Positions 1 through 5,549 are shown, counted from the stretch's first letter. The stretch: 7,262 nt of DNA from Leptolyngbyaceae cyanobacterium CSSed165cm_216 (GCA_007135385.1 SLIY01000090.1:1-7262), one strand, 5' to 3'. The notes: generated from the letters alone by a model not told the origin. Program-made: numbers and translations.

Positions 1-72
1 CCATCTTGAATAGAACCGATAGCCTAGAAAAAAACCAAGCCATCCTAAGATCGCTAGGAGTGCGGCACTCAT
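1..72 (-). CDS. cstA: N-terminal fragment of a probable CstA-family transporter (runs off the left edge)
   Basis: Twenty-four codons are open from an ATG at 72 down to the window edge. They encode a hydrophobic N-terminus that begins MSAALLAILGW and ends LGYRFYSRW. A short first membrane helix followed by a G-Y-R-F-Y-S-R sequence is typical of the start of CstA (carbon starvation protein) family inner-membrane proteins, which are linked to peptide or pyruvate uptake. The start is supported by a Shine-Dalgarno GAGGAG (plus-strand 82-87) with a 9-nt spacer. The gene is divergent from the lipoprotein gene at 676, with about 600 bp between them. That a gene starts here is well supported. The family call rests on only 24 residues and is inference; another polytopic membrane protein is possible. 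Confidence 0.62.
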   Translation of the reverse strand, partial: MSAALLAILGWLGFFLGYRFYSRW

Positions 73-81
73 GCTTGCGGT

Positions 82-87
82 CTCCTC
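82..87 (-). promoter_or_regulatory. Ribosome binding site of the cstA-like gene
   Basis: GAGGAG on the minus strand lies 9 nt before the ATG at 72. It is the main support for reading this edge fragment as a gene start. Confidence 0.65.
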
Positions 88-155
88 AAATAGTTTAGGG
101 ATATTTCAGCCTTAAAGAATATCACCTAGCGGACCCTAGACTATGCACAGCTTAA

Positions 156-174
156 TCAATTGATTCACAATTGA
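156..174. promoter_or_regulatory. 19-bp inverted repeat, candidate operator upstream of the cstA-like gene
   Basis: TCAATTG (156-162) and CAATTGA (168-174) are perfect 7-bp inverted arms around the 5-nt centre ATTCA. The site lies 84 bp before the cstA-like ATG, a usual distance for a regulator binding site. It does not match the NtcA pattern (GTA-N8-TAC). No good -35/-10 pair could be fixed beside it. Its role as an operator is inference. Confidence 0.35.
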
Positions 175-461
175 AACATCCTGTTAAACGATAACTTCTT
201 GCTAAGGAGACGCCTGTAAATCGAGTACCAGTGAGTACGCTACGCTATCAGTCGGCCAACTATTTCTGATACCTAAACCCTAGAATCTGACACCCTCAGC
301 AACGGTGGTCATATTGCTACCAGGCTGTACTAGAGCAACACCTTCATCGTGGATTTCTGGTGAATTACCACCTTAGACCTCTGGCCTTGCTTCGCAAACG
401 CGGAAATGACATCTGAGGTTGACCCATGGGGTAGGGGGACTGCTGCTGGATCCGTAAATTT

Positions 462-470
462 TGCTATATA
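462..470 (+). promoter_or_regulatory. Possible extended -10 promoter element
   Basis: TGCTATATA has the form of an extended -10 (TG-N-TATA-A-T-like). No TTGACA-like -35 lies at the usual distance. Transcription would start near 477, just before the first arm of the stem at 481-488, so a transcript from here would begin with the structured region and then reach the lipoprotein gene about 200 nt downstream. This is inference from sequence only. Confidence 0.3.
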
Positions 471-480
471 AGCTTGCGGA

Positions 481-565
481 AGGTGCGGATTTATGAGATG
501 TTTCTGTCACACTAAAAAACCCCGGCATTCCGATAGGGTTTTCGGGGTTTGGGAAAACCGCACCT
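481..565 (+). other. Nested inverted-repeat structure in the presumed lipoprotein leader
   Basis: AGGTGCGG (481-488) is perfectly complementary to CCGCACCT (558-565) and encloses a second perfect stem, AAACCCCG (517-524) with CGGGGTTT (543-550). A competing stem pairs GGTTTT (537-542) with AAAACC (554-559), which would break the outer stem. GATTTA (488-493) is also complementary to TAAATC (565-570). Directly downstream AGGCCA/TGGCCT (571-586) forms a third hairpin with a 4-nt loop. Such a series suggests a structured leader or small RNA. It matches no riboswitch family I can name, and no start of translation lies inside it. Confidence 0.4.
514..550 (-). terminator. Minus-strand intrinsic terminator
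   Basis: Read on the minus strand, an 8-bp stem (543-550 with 517-524, GC core CCCCG/CGGGG) with an 18-nt loop is followed at once by six T residues (519-514). That is a good Rho-independent terminator. On the plus strand only three T follow the stem, so activity there should be weaker. No minus-strand gene lies upstream of it, only the antisense of the lipoprotein gene and its leader. It may end an antisense transcript or shield the cstA-like gene from read-through. Confidence 0.55.
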
Positions 566-663
566 AAATCAGGCCAATCCTGGCCTAGTTCTAGACGACC
601 AGAGCCTGATCTGTCCGGGCTTTTCCGTTGAAGCATCTGTGTACTTGAGAGAGAGTTTTGACA

Positions 664-669
664 GGGAGG
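664..669 (+). promoter_or_regulatory. Ribosome binding site fixing the lipoprotein start
   Basis: GGGAGG sits 6 nt before the ATG at 676. It selects that ATG over an in-frame TTG at 658, which would place extra non-hydrophobic residues before the signal peptide. Confidence 0.75.
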
Positions 670-675
670 TTTGTC

Positions 676-2055
676 ATGAAACGCCAATTTTTGTTGGCTG
701 GAACCGTAGGCCTTACCTTAGGTCTTTCAGCCTGCAGCATTCCCGAGTCGATCAGCCATATGGCTCCAGCCAAGGCTGAGACCACAGCCGCTACCCCAGG
801 TCAGTCTCAGTCCACCTATGAGGTGTGGGCCCTAGACCAGGCCGATACCCAGGCCGATGGTGGCGGTCTTTTGTATATCTGGAGTGGGCCAGCCCTGAAA
901 GCCCCGTCGGGAGCCCAGCGAGCGGCAGACCCAGCGGCTGTTGCCCCAGAGGTGTATGACCTGGCTGATGCGGCGATCGCGGCGGGATGCCCGGTGGCCA
1001 AACGACCCCACATGTCTTTGGTCAACCACACCCAGCCCTTCCCTACCCATGTGGTGGTCGCTAATGTTGCATCCGGCGACATTCACTTCTTTGACGTGGA
1101 AACCCGCGAAATCGTCGGCTGTGTGAATGTGGTCGACGCGGGTGGCATTGGCACTGTGCAAGCCCATGCGGCCTTCGCCACCCCCGATAACAGTATGGTG
1201 ATTGTGGCCGATATGGCTGGTAATGCTCTGCATAAGATTGCCACCGACTACGACAACAACCATTTCGAGTTGGTCGAGACCTTAAACCTGCGCCCCTACG
1301 CCGAGCAGGTGGGGACCGAAAATGTTGTCCCCATTTGCCACAACTTTACCGCTGACAGCCAACATGCCTACGTCACTCTGGCTGGAGGGGGTATCGCTGT
1401 GGTTGGTACCGGTTCCGGCGATGGTTCCACCCCAATGACTGTGGACCACATCTACCCGGCAGAGCAAGTCCCTGGCATTGGCTGTGGGGCATTCCCATTA
1501 GACGATGAAGAAATCATGCTGACGAATGGTGAAAGTGGGGCCCAGGGGGGAGACGACTTTCTGTTTGTGTTTGACACCAGCCAGCGCCCTGCCTTCCCCG
1601 ATCCAGTCACCATTGAATTACCGGGCGATGACACCCATGGCGCTGAGATTTGTCGCGACCCGGATGGCAAACCCTGGGTTTGGACCTTTATGCGGGTCAG
1701 CAATGATGTCAACATCATTGACCTAGAGACCAATGAAGTGGTCTCGACCCTGCCCATGGGCCGTCCCTTTAGCCCAGATCCTAAGCCTGATTTGGCCTGG
1801 GCCGCCAACGACAAGATGTATGTCAGCCTGCGGGGGCCAAAGCCGCTAACCGCGATTGGCAGCCTCCAGAACGCTGAGCGCACGCCTGGGGTGGCCATCT
1901 TGGATATGGCGGCTGACTGTCAGTCTTTTGAGTGGTCGGAACGGAATCTATTGCCCATGGTCGATAACCCCAATCGGGTTACCCTCGACGACGGTACCGA
2001 GGTCTCTGCCTCTGACCCCCATGGTCTAGAAATCGTCTGGCGTCCTGCCCGTTGA
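676..2055 (+). CDS. Beta-propeller lipoprotein (YVTN/YncE-like), function unknown
   Basis: A 459-residue exported protein. Residues 1-20 form a lipoprotein signal peptide: basic MKRQ, a hydrophobic stretch, then lipobox L17-S18-A19-C20, so Cys20 should be lipidated. A low-complexity linker follows to about residue 47. The rest shows repeated beta-propeller strands, for example THVVVAN at 124-130 with IHFFDVETREIVG at 136-148, and VNIIDLETNEVVSTLPMG at 345-362, the YVTN/WD-like pattern of surface propellers. His residues occur at similar blade positions (H125, H164, H222, H321, H449), and Cys at 105, 149, 221, 270, 326 and 415 could form disulphides. Propellers of this kind act as scaffolds, enzymes or metal sites; the sequence does not say which. 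The gene stands alone, converges on ybaK, and has a long structured upstream region. Gene and export are confident; the fold is likely; the function is unknown. Confidence 0.88.
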   Translation: MKRQFLLAGTVGLTLGLSACSIPESISHMAPAKAETTAATPGQSQSTYEVWALDQADTQADGGGLLYIWSGPALKAPSGAQRAADPAAVAPEVYDLADAAIAAGCPVAKRPHMSLVNHTQPFPTHVVVANVASGDIHFFDVETREIVGCVNVVDAGGIGTVQAHAAFATPDNSMVIVADMAGNALHKIATDYDNNHFELVETLNLRPYAEQVGTENVVPICHNFTADSQHAYVTLAGGGIAVVGTGSGDGSTPMTVDHIYPAEQVPGIGCGAFPLDDEEIMLTNGESGAQGGDDFLFVFDTSQRPAFPDPVTIELPGDDTHGAEICRDPDGKPWVWTFMRVSNDVNIIDLETNEVVSTLPMGRPFSPDPKPDLAWAANDKMYVSLRGPKPLTAIGSLQNAERTPGVAILDMAADCQSFEWSERNLLPMVDNPNRVTLDDGTEVSASDPHGLEIVWRPAR

Positions 2056-2120
2056 GCTGACTAAGTGATAGATCGGCGCTAAGGTCTCAGGGTCCGTTGC
2101 CGGATTGGCTTCAGAACCGG

Positions 2121-2594
2121 TTAATGCTGACGGCAGAGGCGCCCGATCTGGCCATCGGTAGCGGTTAAGTAGTCTTGGGGGGCCAGCCACAGCATCAGCC
2201 CTCGCTTGCCAGCTGAGACGGCAATGGTCTCAAAGCTGGCGATCGCCTCATCCACATACACGGGGTAAGCCTTTTTGGTGCCCAGGGCGGTGACGCCGCC
2301 GCGAATGTAGCCAGTGAGCGGCTGTACGGCTTTGAGTGGGACGGTTTCAATTTTGCGATCGCCCGTCAGCGCCGCTAGCGCCTTTAGATCTAACTGGGTG
2401 TCGCCAGGAATTACCGCCAGACAAACCCCATGGCGATCGCCCTGGGCCACCAGGGTTTTAAACACCTGCCCTGGGGGCAACCCTAGCTTACTAGCGGTGC
2501 TGTCGGCGGCTAGGTCGTCGGCATCGACCCCATAGTGGAGTAGCTGGTATGGCAGTTGCAGGCGATCGAGGATACGGGCTGCGTTGGTTTTCAT
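2121..2594 (-). CDS. ybaK: YbaK/EbsC-family Cys-tRNA(Pro) deacylase
   Basis: This 157-residue protein is close to the E. coli YbaK length of 159. It fits the family of cytosolic trans-editing enzymes that hydrolyse cysteine mischarged on tRNA(Pro) by prolyl-tRNA synthetase. Visible support: the start MKTNAARILDRL; QVFKTLV with Lys46, which matches the key lysine position in YbaK; LAVIPGDTQLDLK at 59-71; and the glycine-rich TGYIRGGVTALGTKK at 94-108, the family signature (usually GYVRGG-SP-G-KK). The ATG at 2594 is preferred to an in-frame GTG at 2630 because it gives the family N-terminus and because 2617-2646 is an intrinsic terminator. No clear Shine-Dalgarno precedes the ATG. Three HIP1 palindromes lie inside the gene. 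Deacylase activity is inferred from family; EbsC-like members of unknown specificity exist. Confidence 0.9.
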   Translation of the reverse strand: MKTNAARILDRLQLPYQLLHYGVDADDLAADSTASKLGLPPGQVFKTLVAQGDRHGVCLAVIPGDTQLDLKALAALTGDRKIETVPLKAVQPLTGYIRGGVTALGTKKAYPVYVDEAIASFETIAVSAGKRGLMLWLAPQDYLTATDGQIGRLCRQH

Positions 2595-2616
2595 GGACTG
2601 AGCTAGGTTTGAAGAC

Positions 2617-2646
2617 AAAAGCCGCCGCACAGCGATGTGCAGCGGC
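2617..2646 (-). terminator. Intrinsic terminator after the purine permease gene, just before ybaK
   Basis: On the minus strand GCCGC-T-GCAC (2646-2637) pairs with GTGC-G-GCGGC (2630-2621) around a 6-nt loop, giving nine base pairs with one mismatch. TTTTGTCTT follows directly from 2620. It lies about 90 bp after the permease stop, in the right place to end that transcript, and only about 20 nt before the ybaK ATG. On the plus strand no T-run follows, so it is directional. Confidence 0.75.
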
Positions 2647-2737
2647 CTAAGAAAAGGGACTGAGGTTGAATGTCATAGGGGCTCAGCGAGTAGACCAGGA
2701 AATTCTCTAGCCAAGACTCCCTGCACGACTAAGATGC

Positions 2738-4123
2738 CTAGGCCACAAAGATGTAGCGCAGGATAAAGATAGCCGCCAAAATCCACATGCCGATGCTGGT
2801 TTCATTCAGCTTGCCCTGAAAGGCCTTGACCACCGGGTAGGCAATCAGACCCATGGCCAGTCCTTCCGCAATGGAGAAGGATAACGGCATCATGATAATG
2901 GTCAGAAAAGCCGCGATCGCCGCCGCCGGATCTTCCCAATCGATAAACTTAACCGCCGACATCATCAGCACCCCCACAATCACCAGGGCTGGAGCCGTAG
3001 CGAAGGGGGGAATCCCCTGCAGGAAGGGGATGAAAAAGATAGAGGCAAAAAACAGAGCGGCGGCTACTACAGCGGTAAAGCCACTGCGGCCCCCTTCCGA
3101 AATGCCCGAGGCCGACTCGATGTAGGTGGTTACCGTAGAGGTGCCCAACACGGCCCCGGCGGTGGTGCCCACAGCGTCAGCCATAAACGCCTTTTCCGCC
3201 CCAGGGAAGCTGCCATCTTCTTTGATGTAGCCCGCCTTAGCCCCCAACCCAGTCAGGGTACCAATGGTGTCAAACAAATCCACAAATAGGAACACAAACA
3301 CGATGCTGATCATCTCCCAGAAGTTGATGGCGATCAGCTCCCCAAGCCCCACAAAGGCCTGGCCAAACAAATCAGTAGGGGGCTGAGGTATCCCCATCAG
3401 ACCAGTAGGCCAAGCGGCCACCCCAAAAATCCAGGACAGAATAGCCGTACCCAAGATGCCCCACAGCAGCGCCCCAGTCACTCGCCGGGCAAACAAGGCC
3501 GAGGTTATAGCCAACCCCAATAGGGCCATGGCCGCAGAAGGAGCCCGTAAATCACCCAGGGTGGTGAAGGTGGCCTCCGACGGGGCAATAATTCCGGCTC
3601 CCTTCAGGGCGATGTAGGCAATAAACAGGCCAATACCCGCAGTGGTAGCGTGCTTTACTGCATCGGGAATGGCCTCCACAATCTTGCTGCGCAGGCTGGT
3701 CACCGTCATCACAATGAAGATAATCCCTTCGATGAAGACGGCAGCCAGGGCCACCCGCCAGTCAATGCCCAGGCCCAACACTACCGTAAAGGCAAAGTAG
3801 GCGTTGATGCCCATCCCCGGGGCCAGGGCAAAGGGCAGCTTCGCATATAGCCCCATGATCAGCGTAGCCAGGGCGGCAGACACCCCGGTAGCCACCACCA
3901 ACTCCCCAAATAAATCGCCCGACTCGGTCAGAAACACCGCCTCTGACAAGATGCCAGGATTCACGATCAAAATGTAGGCCATGGTGACAAAGGTGGTCAG
4001 CCCGGCCAGGGTCTCGGTGCGAAAGCTAGTATTCAGGCTATCAAAATCAAAAAATGCAGCCACCTTGCCCCCAAAACCTTGATCAGGCGGCGACTGGGGC
4101 ATTTTTTCAGTCTGTTGGGTCAC
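2738..4123 (-). CDS. NCS2 family permease, AzgA-like (adenine/guanine/hypoxanthine uptake)
   Basis: A 461-residue polytopic inner-membrane protein of the AzgA branch of the NCS2 (nucleobase:cation symporter 2) family, whose known members import adenine, guanine and hypoxanthine with protons. Support: TTFVTMAYILIVNPGIL near 43-59; FALAPGMGINAYFAF at 98-112; FVFLFVDLFDTIGTL at 276-290; and TSTVTTYIESASGISEGG at 328-345, a conserved substrate-site and helix-break region of this branch. Length is normal for AzgA-like permeases. The GTG at 4123 is chosen because AAGGAG lies 5 nt before it; the ATG at 4102 (454 aa) lacks such a site, and a TTG at 4207 would add a non-conserved, non-hydrophobic extension. 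It is divergent from yraN and ends at the terminator before ybaK. Exact substrate is inferred from family only. Confidence 0.92.
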   Translation of the reverse strand: MTQQTEKMPQSPPDQGFGGKVAAFFDFDSLNTSFRTETLAGLTTFVTMAYILIVNPGILSEAVFLTESGDLFGELVVATGVSAALATLIMGLYAKLPFALAPGMGINAYFAFTVVLGLGIDWRVALAAVFIEGIIFIVMTVTSLRSKIVEAIPDAVKHATTAGIGLFIAYIALKGAGIIAPSEATFTTLGDLRAPSAAMALLGLAITSALFARRVTGALLWGILGTAILSWIFGVAAWPTGLMGIPQPPTDLFGQAFVGLGELIAINFWEMISIVFVFLFVDLFDTIGTLTGLGAKAGYIKEDGSFPGAEKAFMADAVGTTAGAVLGTSTVTTYIESASGISEGGRSGFTAVVAAALFFASIFFIPFLQGIPPFATAPALVIVGVLMMSAVKFIDWEDPAAAIAAFLTIIMMPLSFSIAEGLAMGLIAYPVVKAFQGKLNETSIGMWILAAIFILRYIFVA

Positions 4124-4128
4124 GGGAG

Positions 4129-4134
4129 CTCCTT
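4129..4134 (-). promoter_or_regulatory. Ribosome binding site fixing the GTG start of the permease
   Basis: AAGGAG on the minus strand lies 5 nt before the GTG at 4123 and decides between that codon, the downstream ATG at 4102 and an upstream TTG. It abuts one copy of the repeated decamer TCGTTTACAA, so a factor bound to that repeat in RNA or DNA could cover the site. Confidence 0.7.
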
Positions 4135-4207
4135 GTAAACGACGCACAAACGACACAGAGCTTAGTTCACGCGATTCCACCGGTTTGGTCTGTTGTAAAC
4201 GATACAA
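4133..4207 (-). promoter_or_regulatory. Repeated TCGTTTACAA boxes in the permease leader, candidate operator
   Basis: On the minus strand TCGTTTACAA occurs at 4202-4193 and again at 4142-4133, 60 bp apart, with a half-matching TCGTTTGTGC at 4153-4144. The upstream copy is part of a perfect inverted repeat TTGTA-N5-TACAA (4193-4207). The second copy abuts the Shine-Dalgarno. Two identical decamers between divergent genes suggest a specific regulator site for the permease, yraN or both; the regulator is unknown. It is not an NtcA box, whose half-sites are separated by 8 bp. No confident -35/-10 pair for the permease was found. Confidence 0.4.
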
Positions 4208-4239
4208 ATGCCCCGATTTTGAAGCACTCTGTTACATCC

Positions 4240-4268
4240 TTGGGCATTCTAGAGCATCCACCTATAGA
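4240..4268 (+). promoter_or_regulatory. Possible promoter of yraN
   Basis: TTGGGC (4240-4245) and TATAGA (4263-4268) are separated by 17 bp, the ideal spacing for a sigma-70 type promoter. The predicted start near 4275 leaves a leader of only about 11 nt and would begin at the Shine-Dalgarno, which weakens the call. Confidence 0.3.
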
Positions 4269-4285
4269 CGGATTGGAGTCGGTCA

Positions 4286-4741
4286 ATGACAGAACCTATG
4301 ACCAAAGGAGAGTTGGGTACCAGGGGAGAGGACCTGGTGGCCCAGTGGTTGATGGCGCAAGGTTGGCAACTCCAGGCACGGCAATGGCATTGTCGCTGGG
4401 GAGAGTTAGATCTGGTGATGGCCCGTGGCCCCGCTGGCTGCAGCGGATACCTGGCCTTTGTGGAGGTGAAAACCCGCAGTCAGGGCAACTGGGATGCCGA
4501 TGGTTTAATGGCCATTACCCGCGGCAAGCAGGCCAAGCTGTGGAAAGCCGCCCAACTCTACCTGCTGAAGCAACCCCAGTGGGCCGACGCCACCTGCCGT
4601 TTCGATGTGGCCCTAGTGGCCTGCCGCCGAGGGGCAATCCCCACCAGTGGCGACTCCAACCGGTACCTGGATTTGGCGGATGGTCGCTACCTGGTGTTGC
4701 AGGACTATATTGACTGTGCCTTTGATGTGCCGGGGCGGTGA
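4286..4741 (+). CDS. yraN: YraN/UPF0102 family protein, nuclease-like fold
   Basis: A 151-residue protein of the widely conserved UPF0102 (YraN) family, about 20-30 residues longer than many members because of insertions in the middle and C-terminus. Family features: GELGTRGEDLVAQWL at 8-22; a GELDLV segment at 39-44; and FVEVKTRS at 58-65. E40/D42 and E60-V-K62 match the D/E...E-x-K pattern of PD-(D/E)XK nucleases, the superfamily in which UPF0102 is placed. The biological role is unsettled; a role in DNA processing or repair is usually suggested. The ATG at 4286 is chosen because TTGGAG lies 7 nt upstream; a second ATG at 4298 has no such site. The gene is divergent from the permease and is followed directly by the repeat region at 4748, with no clear terminator. 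Confidence 0.88.
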   Translation: MTEPMTKGELGTRGEDLVAQWLMAQGWQLQARQWHCRWGELDLVMARGPAGCSGYLAFVEVKTRSQGNWDADGLMAITRGKQAKLWKAAQLYLLKQPQWADATCRFDVALVACRRGAIPTSGDSNRYLDLADGRYLVLQDYIDCAFDVPGR

Positions 4742-4747
4742 GGAGGC

Positions 4748-4780
4748 GGGGAAAGGGTGGGGAGAATGGGGGAGGTGGGG
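4748..4780 (+). repeat. G-run cluster, potential G-quadruplex, just after yraN
   Basis: Five runs of three to five G (4748-4751, 4755-4757, 4759-4762, 4768-4772, 4777-4780) are separated by 1-5 bases, which meets the usual G-quadruplex sequence rule. The cluster starts seven bases after the yraN stop and leads into the heptamer repeat. C-rich DNA at 4853-4900 is partly complementary, so a long imperfect hairpin is an alternative structure. Confidence 0.5.
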
Positions 4781-4781
4781 A

Positions 4782-4856
4782 GGTGTTAGGTGTCAGGTAT
4801 CAGGTGTTAGGTGTCAGGAAGCAGCCTAATCCTCGAAACCCGAAACCCGATACCCT
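4782..4856 (+). repeat. Tandem heptamer element, left copy
   Basis: Five tandem heptamers of the form GGTRTYA run from 4782 to 4816: GGTGTTA, GGTGTCA, GGTATCA, GGTGTTA, GGTGTCA. After a 19-nt spacer come two AAACCCG units (4836-4849) and ATACCCT. The same two blocks in the same order occur on the minus strand at 5601-5664. The pattern resembles the short tandemly repeated repetitive (STRR) heptamers known from cyanobacteria. GGTATC at 4796-4801 can pair with GATACC at 4849-4854. No coding role is seen. Confidence 0.7.
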
Positions 4857-4870
4857 CCACTCCTTCCCCC

Positions 4871-4916
4871 TCCACCCATCCACCCATCCACCCATCCACT
4901 CATCCACTCATCCACT
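4871..4916. repeat. Octamer tandem array TCCACCCA/TCCACTCA
   Basis: Three copies of TCCACCCA (4871-4894) are followed by two of TCCACTCA (4895-4910) and a partial TCCACT (4911-4916). The array overlaps the 3' end of the methyltransferase gene: on the minus strand its last two codons (AGT GGA) and the TGA stop come from the array. Its length is likely to vary by slippage. Confidence 0.85.
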
Positions 4917-5549
4917 TTTCTTCGCCTGAATCACTTGTAGGCTACCGCCGGCATAGAGCTTGGGGTCAGGACAGTCAAAGCCGATGGCTCGGAGTTCAGC
5001 CGCCACATCGGTTTGCAGCAACTCCCAGGCGGTGTGGGTTTCAAATAGCCATAGAAAGGTGGCTAAGCCCGGCCAGTAAATCGGGTTCTGGGGCTGGTGA
5101 AAGTCAATCATGGCAAAGGTGCCGCCGGGGACTAGCACCCGCCACACTTCCTGGAAAATATCTCGCCGCTGAGCAGGTTCCATTTCGTGCATGGCGGCAC
5201 TGGTGTGGACCAGGTCAAAGCTGGCGTTCTCTAGGGGCATGTCCTCGGCCCAGCCTTTGACGAATGTGGCGGTGGGCACATTGTGTTTAGCCCGCTGAAT
5301 GGAGAGGGGGGAGGCATCTAGACCTGTGACCTGGCCCGTCACCTCGTTAGAGTAGTCGGTCAGAAATCGGGTGGTTTGGCCACTGCCACAGCACAGATCT
5401 AGAATGCGAGTGTCGGGGGTGATGGTGAGGTCGTTCAGGGCCAGGGTGCGAAACCGTTTTTCACCGCCCACCGTCAGGGCGGCGGTGCGGGCAATACTGT
5501 CATAAAGCCACTGGTAACGATAGCTGAGGGGGCGCAGAAAGGTGGCCAT
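4908..5549 (-). CDS. Class I SAM-dependent methyltransferase (Methyltransf_11, UbiE-like)
   Basis: A 213-residue cytosolic protein with a complete Rossmann-type SAM-binding domain: ILDLCCGSGQTTRFL at 49-63 (motif I, glycine-rich loop), GLDASP at 76-81 (acidic Asp78, expected to hold the ribose), GWAEDMPLENASFD at 99-112, and WRVLVPGGTFAMIDF at 136-150. It resembles quinone-pathway methyltransferases of the UbiE type in layout, but the substrate cannot be read from sequence. The ATG at 5549 is chosen because the family-like protein begins there (MATFLRPLSYRYQWLYD); the frame upstream to 5663 translates repeat DNA. No clear Shine-Dalgarno precedes the ATG. The C-terminal Ser-Gly and stop are encoded by the octamer array. 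The gene is a single unit between two inverted heptamer elements. Confidence 0.9.
   Translation of the reverse strand: MATFLRPLSYRYQWLYDSIARTAALTVGGEKRFRTLALNDLTITPDTRILDLCCGSGQTTRFLTDYSNEVTGQVTGLDASPLSIQRAKHNVPTATFVKGWAEDMPLENASFDLVHTSAAMHEMEPAQRRDIFQEVWRVLVPGGTFAMIDFHQPQNPIYWPGLATFLWLFETHTAWELLQTDVAAELRAIGFDCPDPKLYAGGSLQVIQAKKSG

Larger units (their letters stand above)
73..675. other. About 600 bp gene-poor region between the divergent cstA-like and lipoprotein genes
   Basis: No reading frame here has both a plausible Shine-Dalgarno and a recognisable protein; the open frames are short and compositionally ordinary. The left part (73-190) should carry the promoter and operator of the cstA-like gene and includes an inverted repeat at 156-174. 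The middle (190-460) shows nothing I can name: only small chance hairpins such as TATCAG/CTGATA at 246-271, with no tRNA T-loop or other RNA gene signature. The right part (460-600) is richer in structure and is annotated separately. The spacer is long for a region where other gaps are 65-160 bp, so an unrecognised non-coding RNA or decayed gene is possible. Confidence 0.6.

Noticed and set aside
190..460. tRNA or other stable RNA gene in the left intergenic region
   Set aside because: No T-loop consensus, no cloverleaf-like stem set and no terminator at a fitting position were found.
603..624. AGCC/GGCT hairpin followed by TTTT before the lipoprotein gene
   Set aside because: The stem has only four base pairs with an 11-nt loop, too weak to call a terminator.
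658..663. TTGACA hexamer resembling a -35 box just before the lipoprotein start
   Set aside because: A -10 and start site at normal spacing would fall inside the signal-peptide codons, downstream of the well-supported ATG at 676.
373..687. Open frame of about 100 codons on the minus strand within the gene-poor region
   Set aside because: It has no Shine-Dalgarno, no recognisable domain, and it crosses the terminator and the start of the lipoprotein gene. Most likely chance.
832..1898. Several antisense open frames inside the lipoprotein gene
   Set aside because: They arise from the high GC and repetitive propeller codons of the sense gene; none has a start signal or family-like sequence.
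2595..2630. GTG at 2630 as an upstream start for ybaK
   Set aside because: It lies within the terminator stem and adds residues absent from the family N-terminus.
4124..4207. TTG at 4207 as start of the purine permease
   Set aside because: No ribosome binding site precedes it, and the added 28 residues look non-conserved; the GTG at 4123 has AAGGAG at 5 nt.
4193..4207. NtcA-type binding site
   Set aside because: The half-sites GTA and TAC are 5 bp apart rather than the 8 bp required by the NtcA consensus.
4738..4929. Low-complexity open frames after yraN rich in His-Pro-Ser-Thr
   Set aside because: They translate the G-run, heptamer and octamer repeats; periodic peptides here reflect repeat DNA, not a gene.
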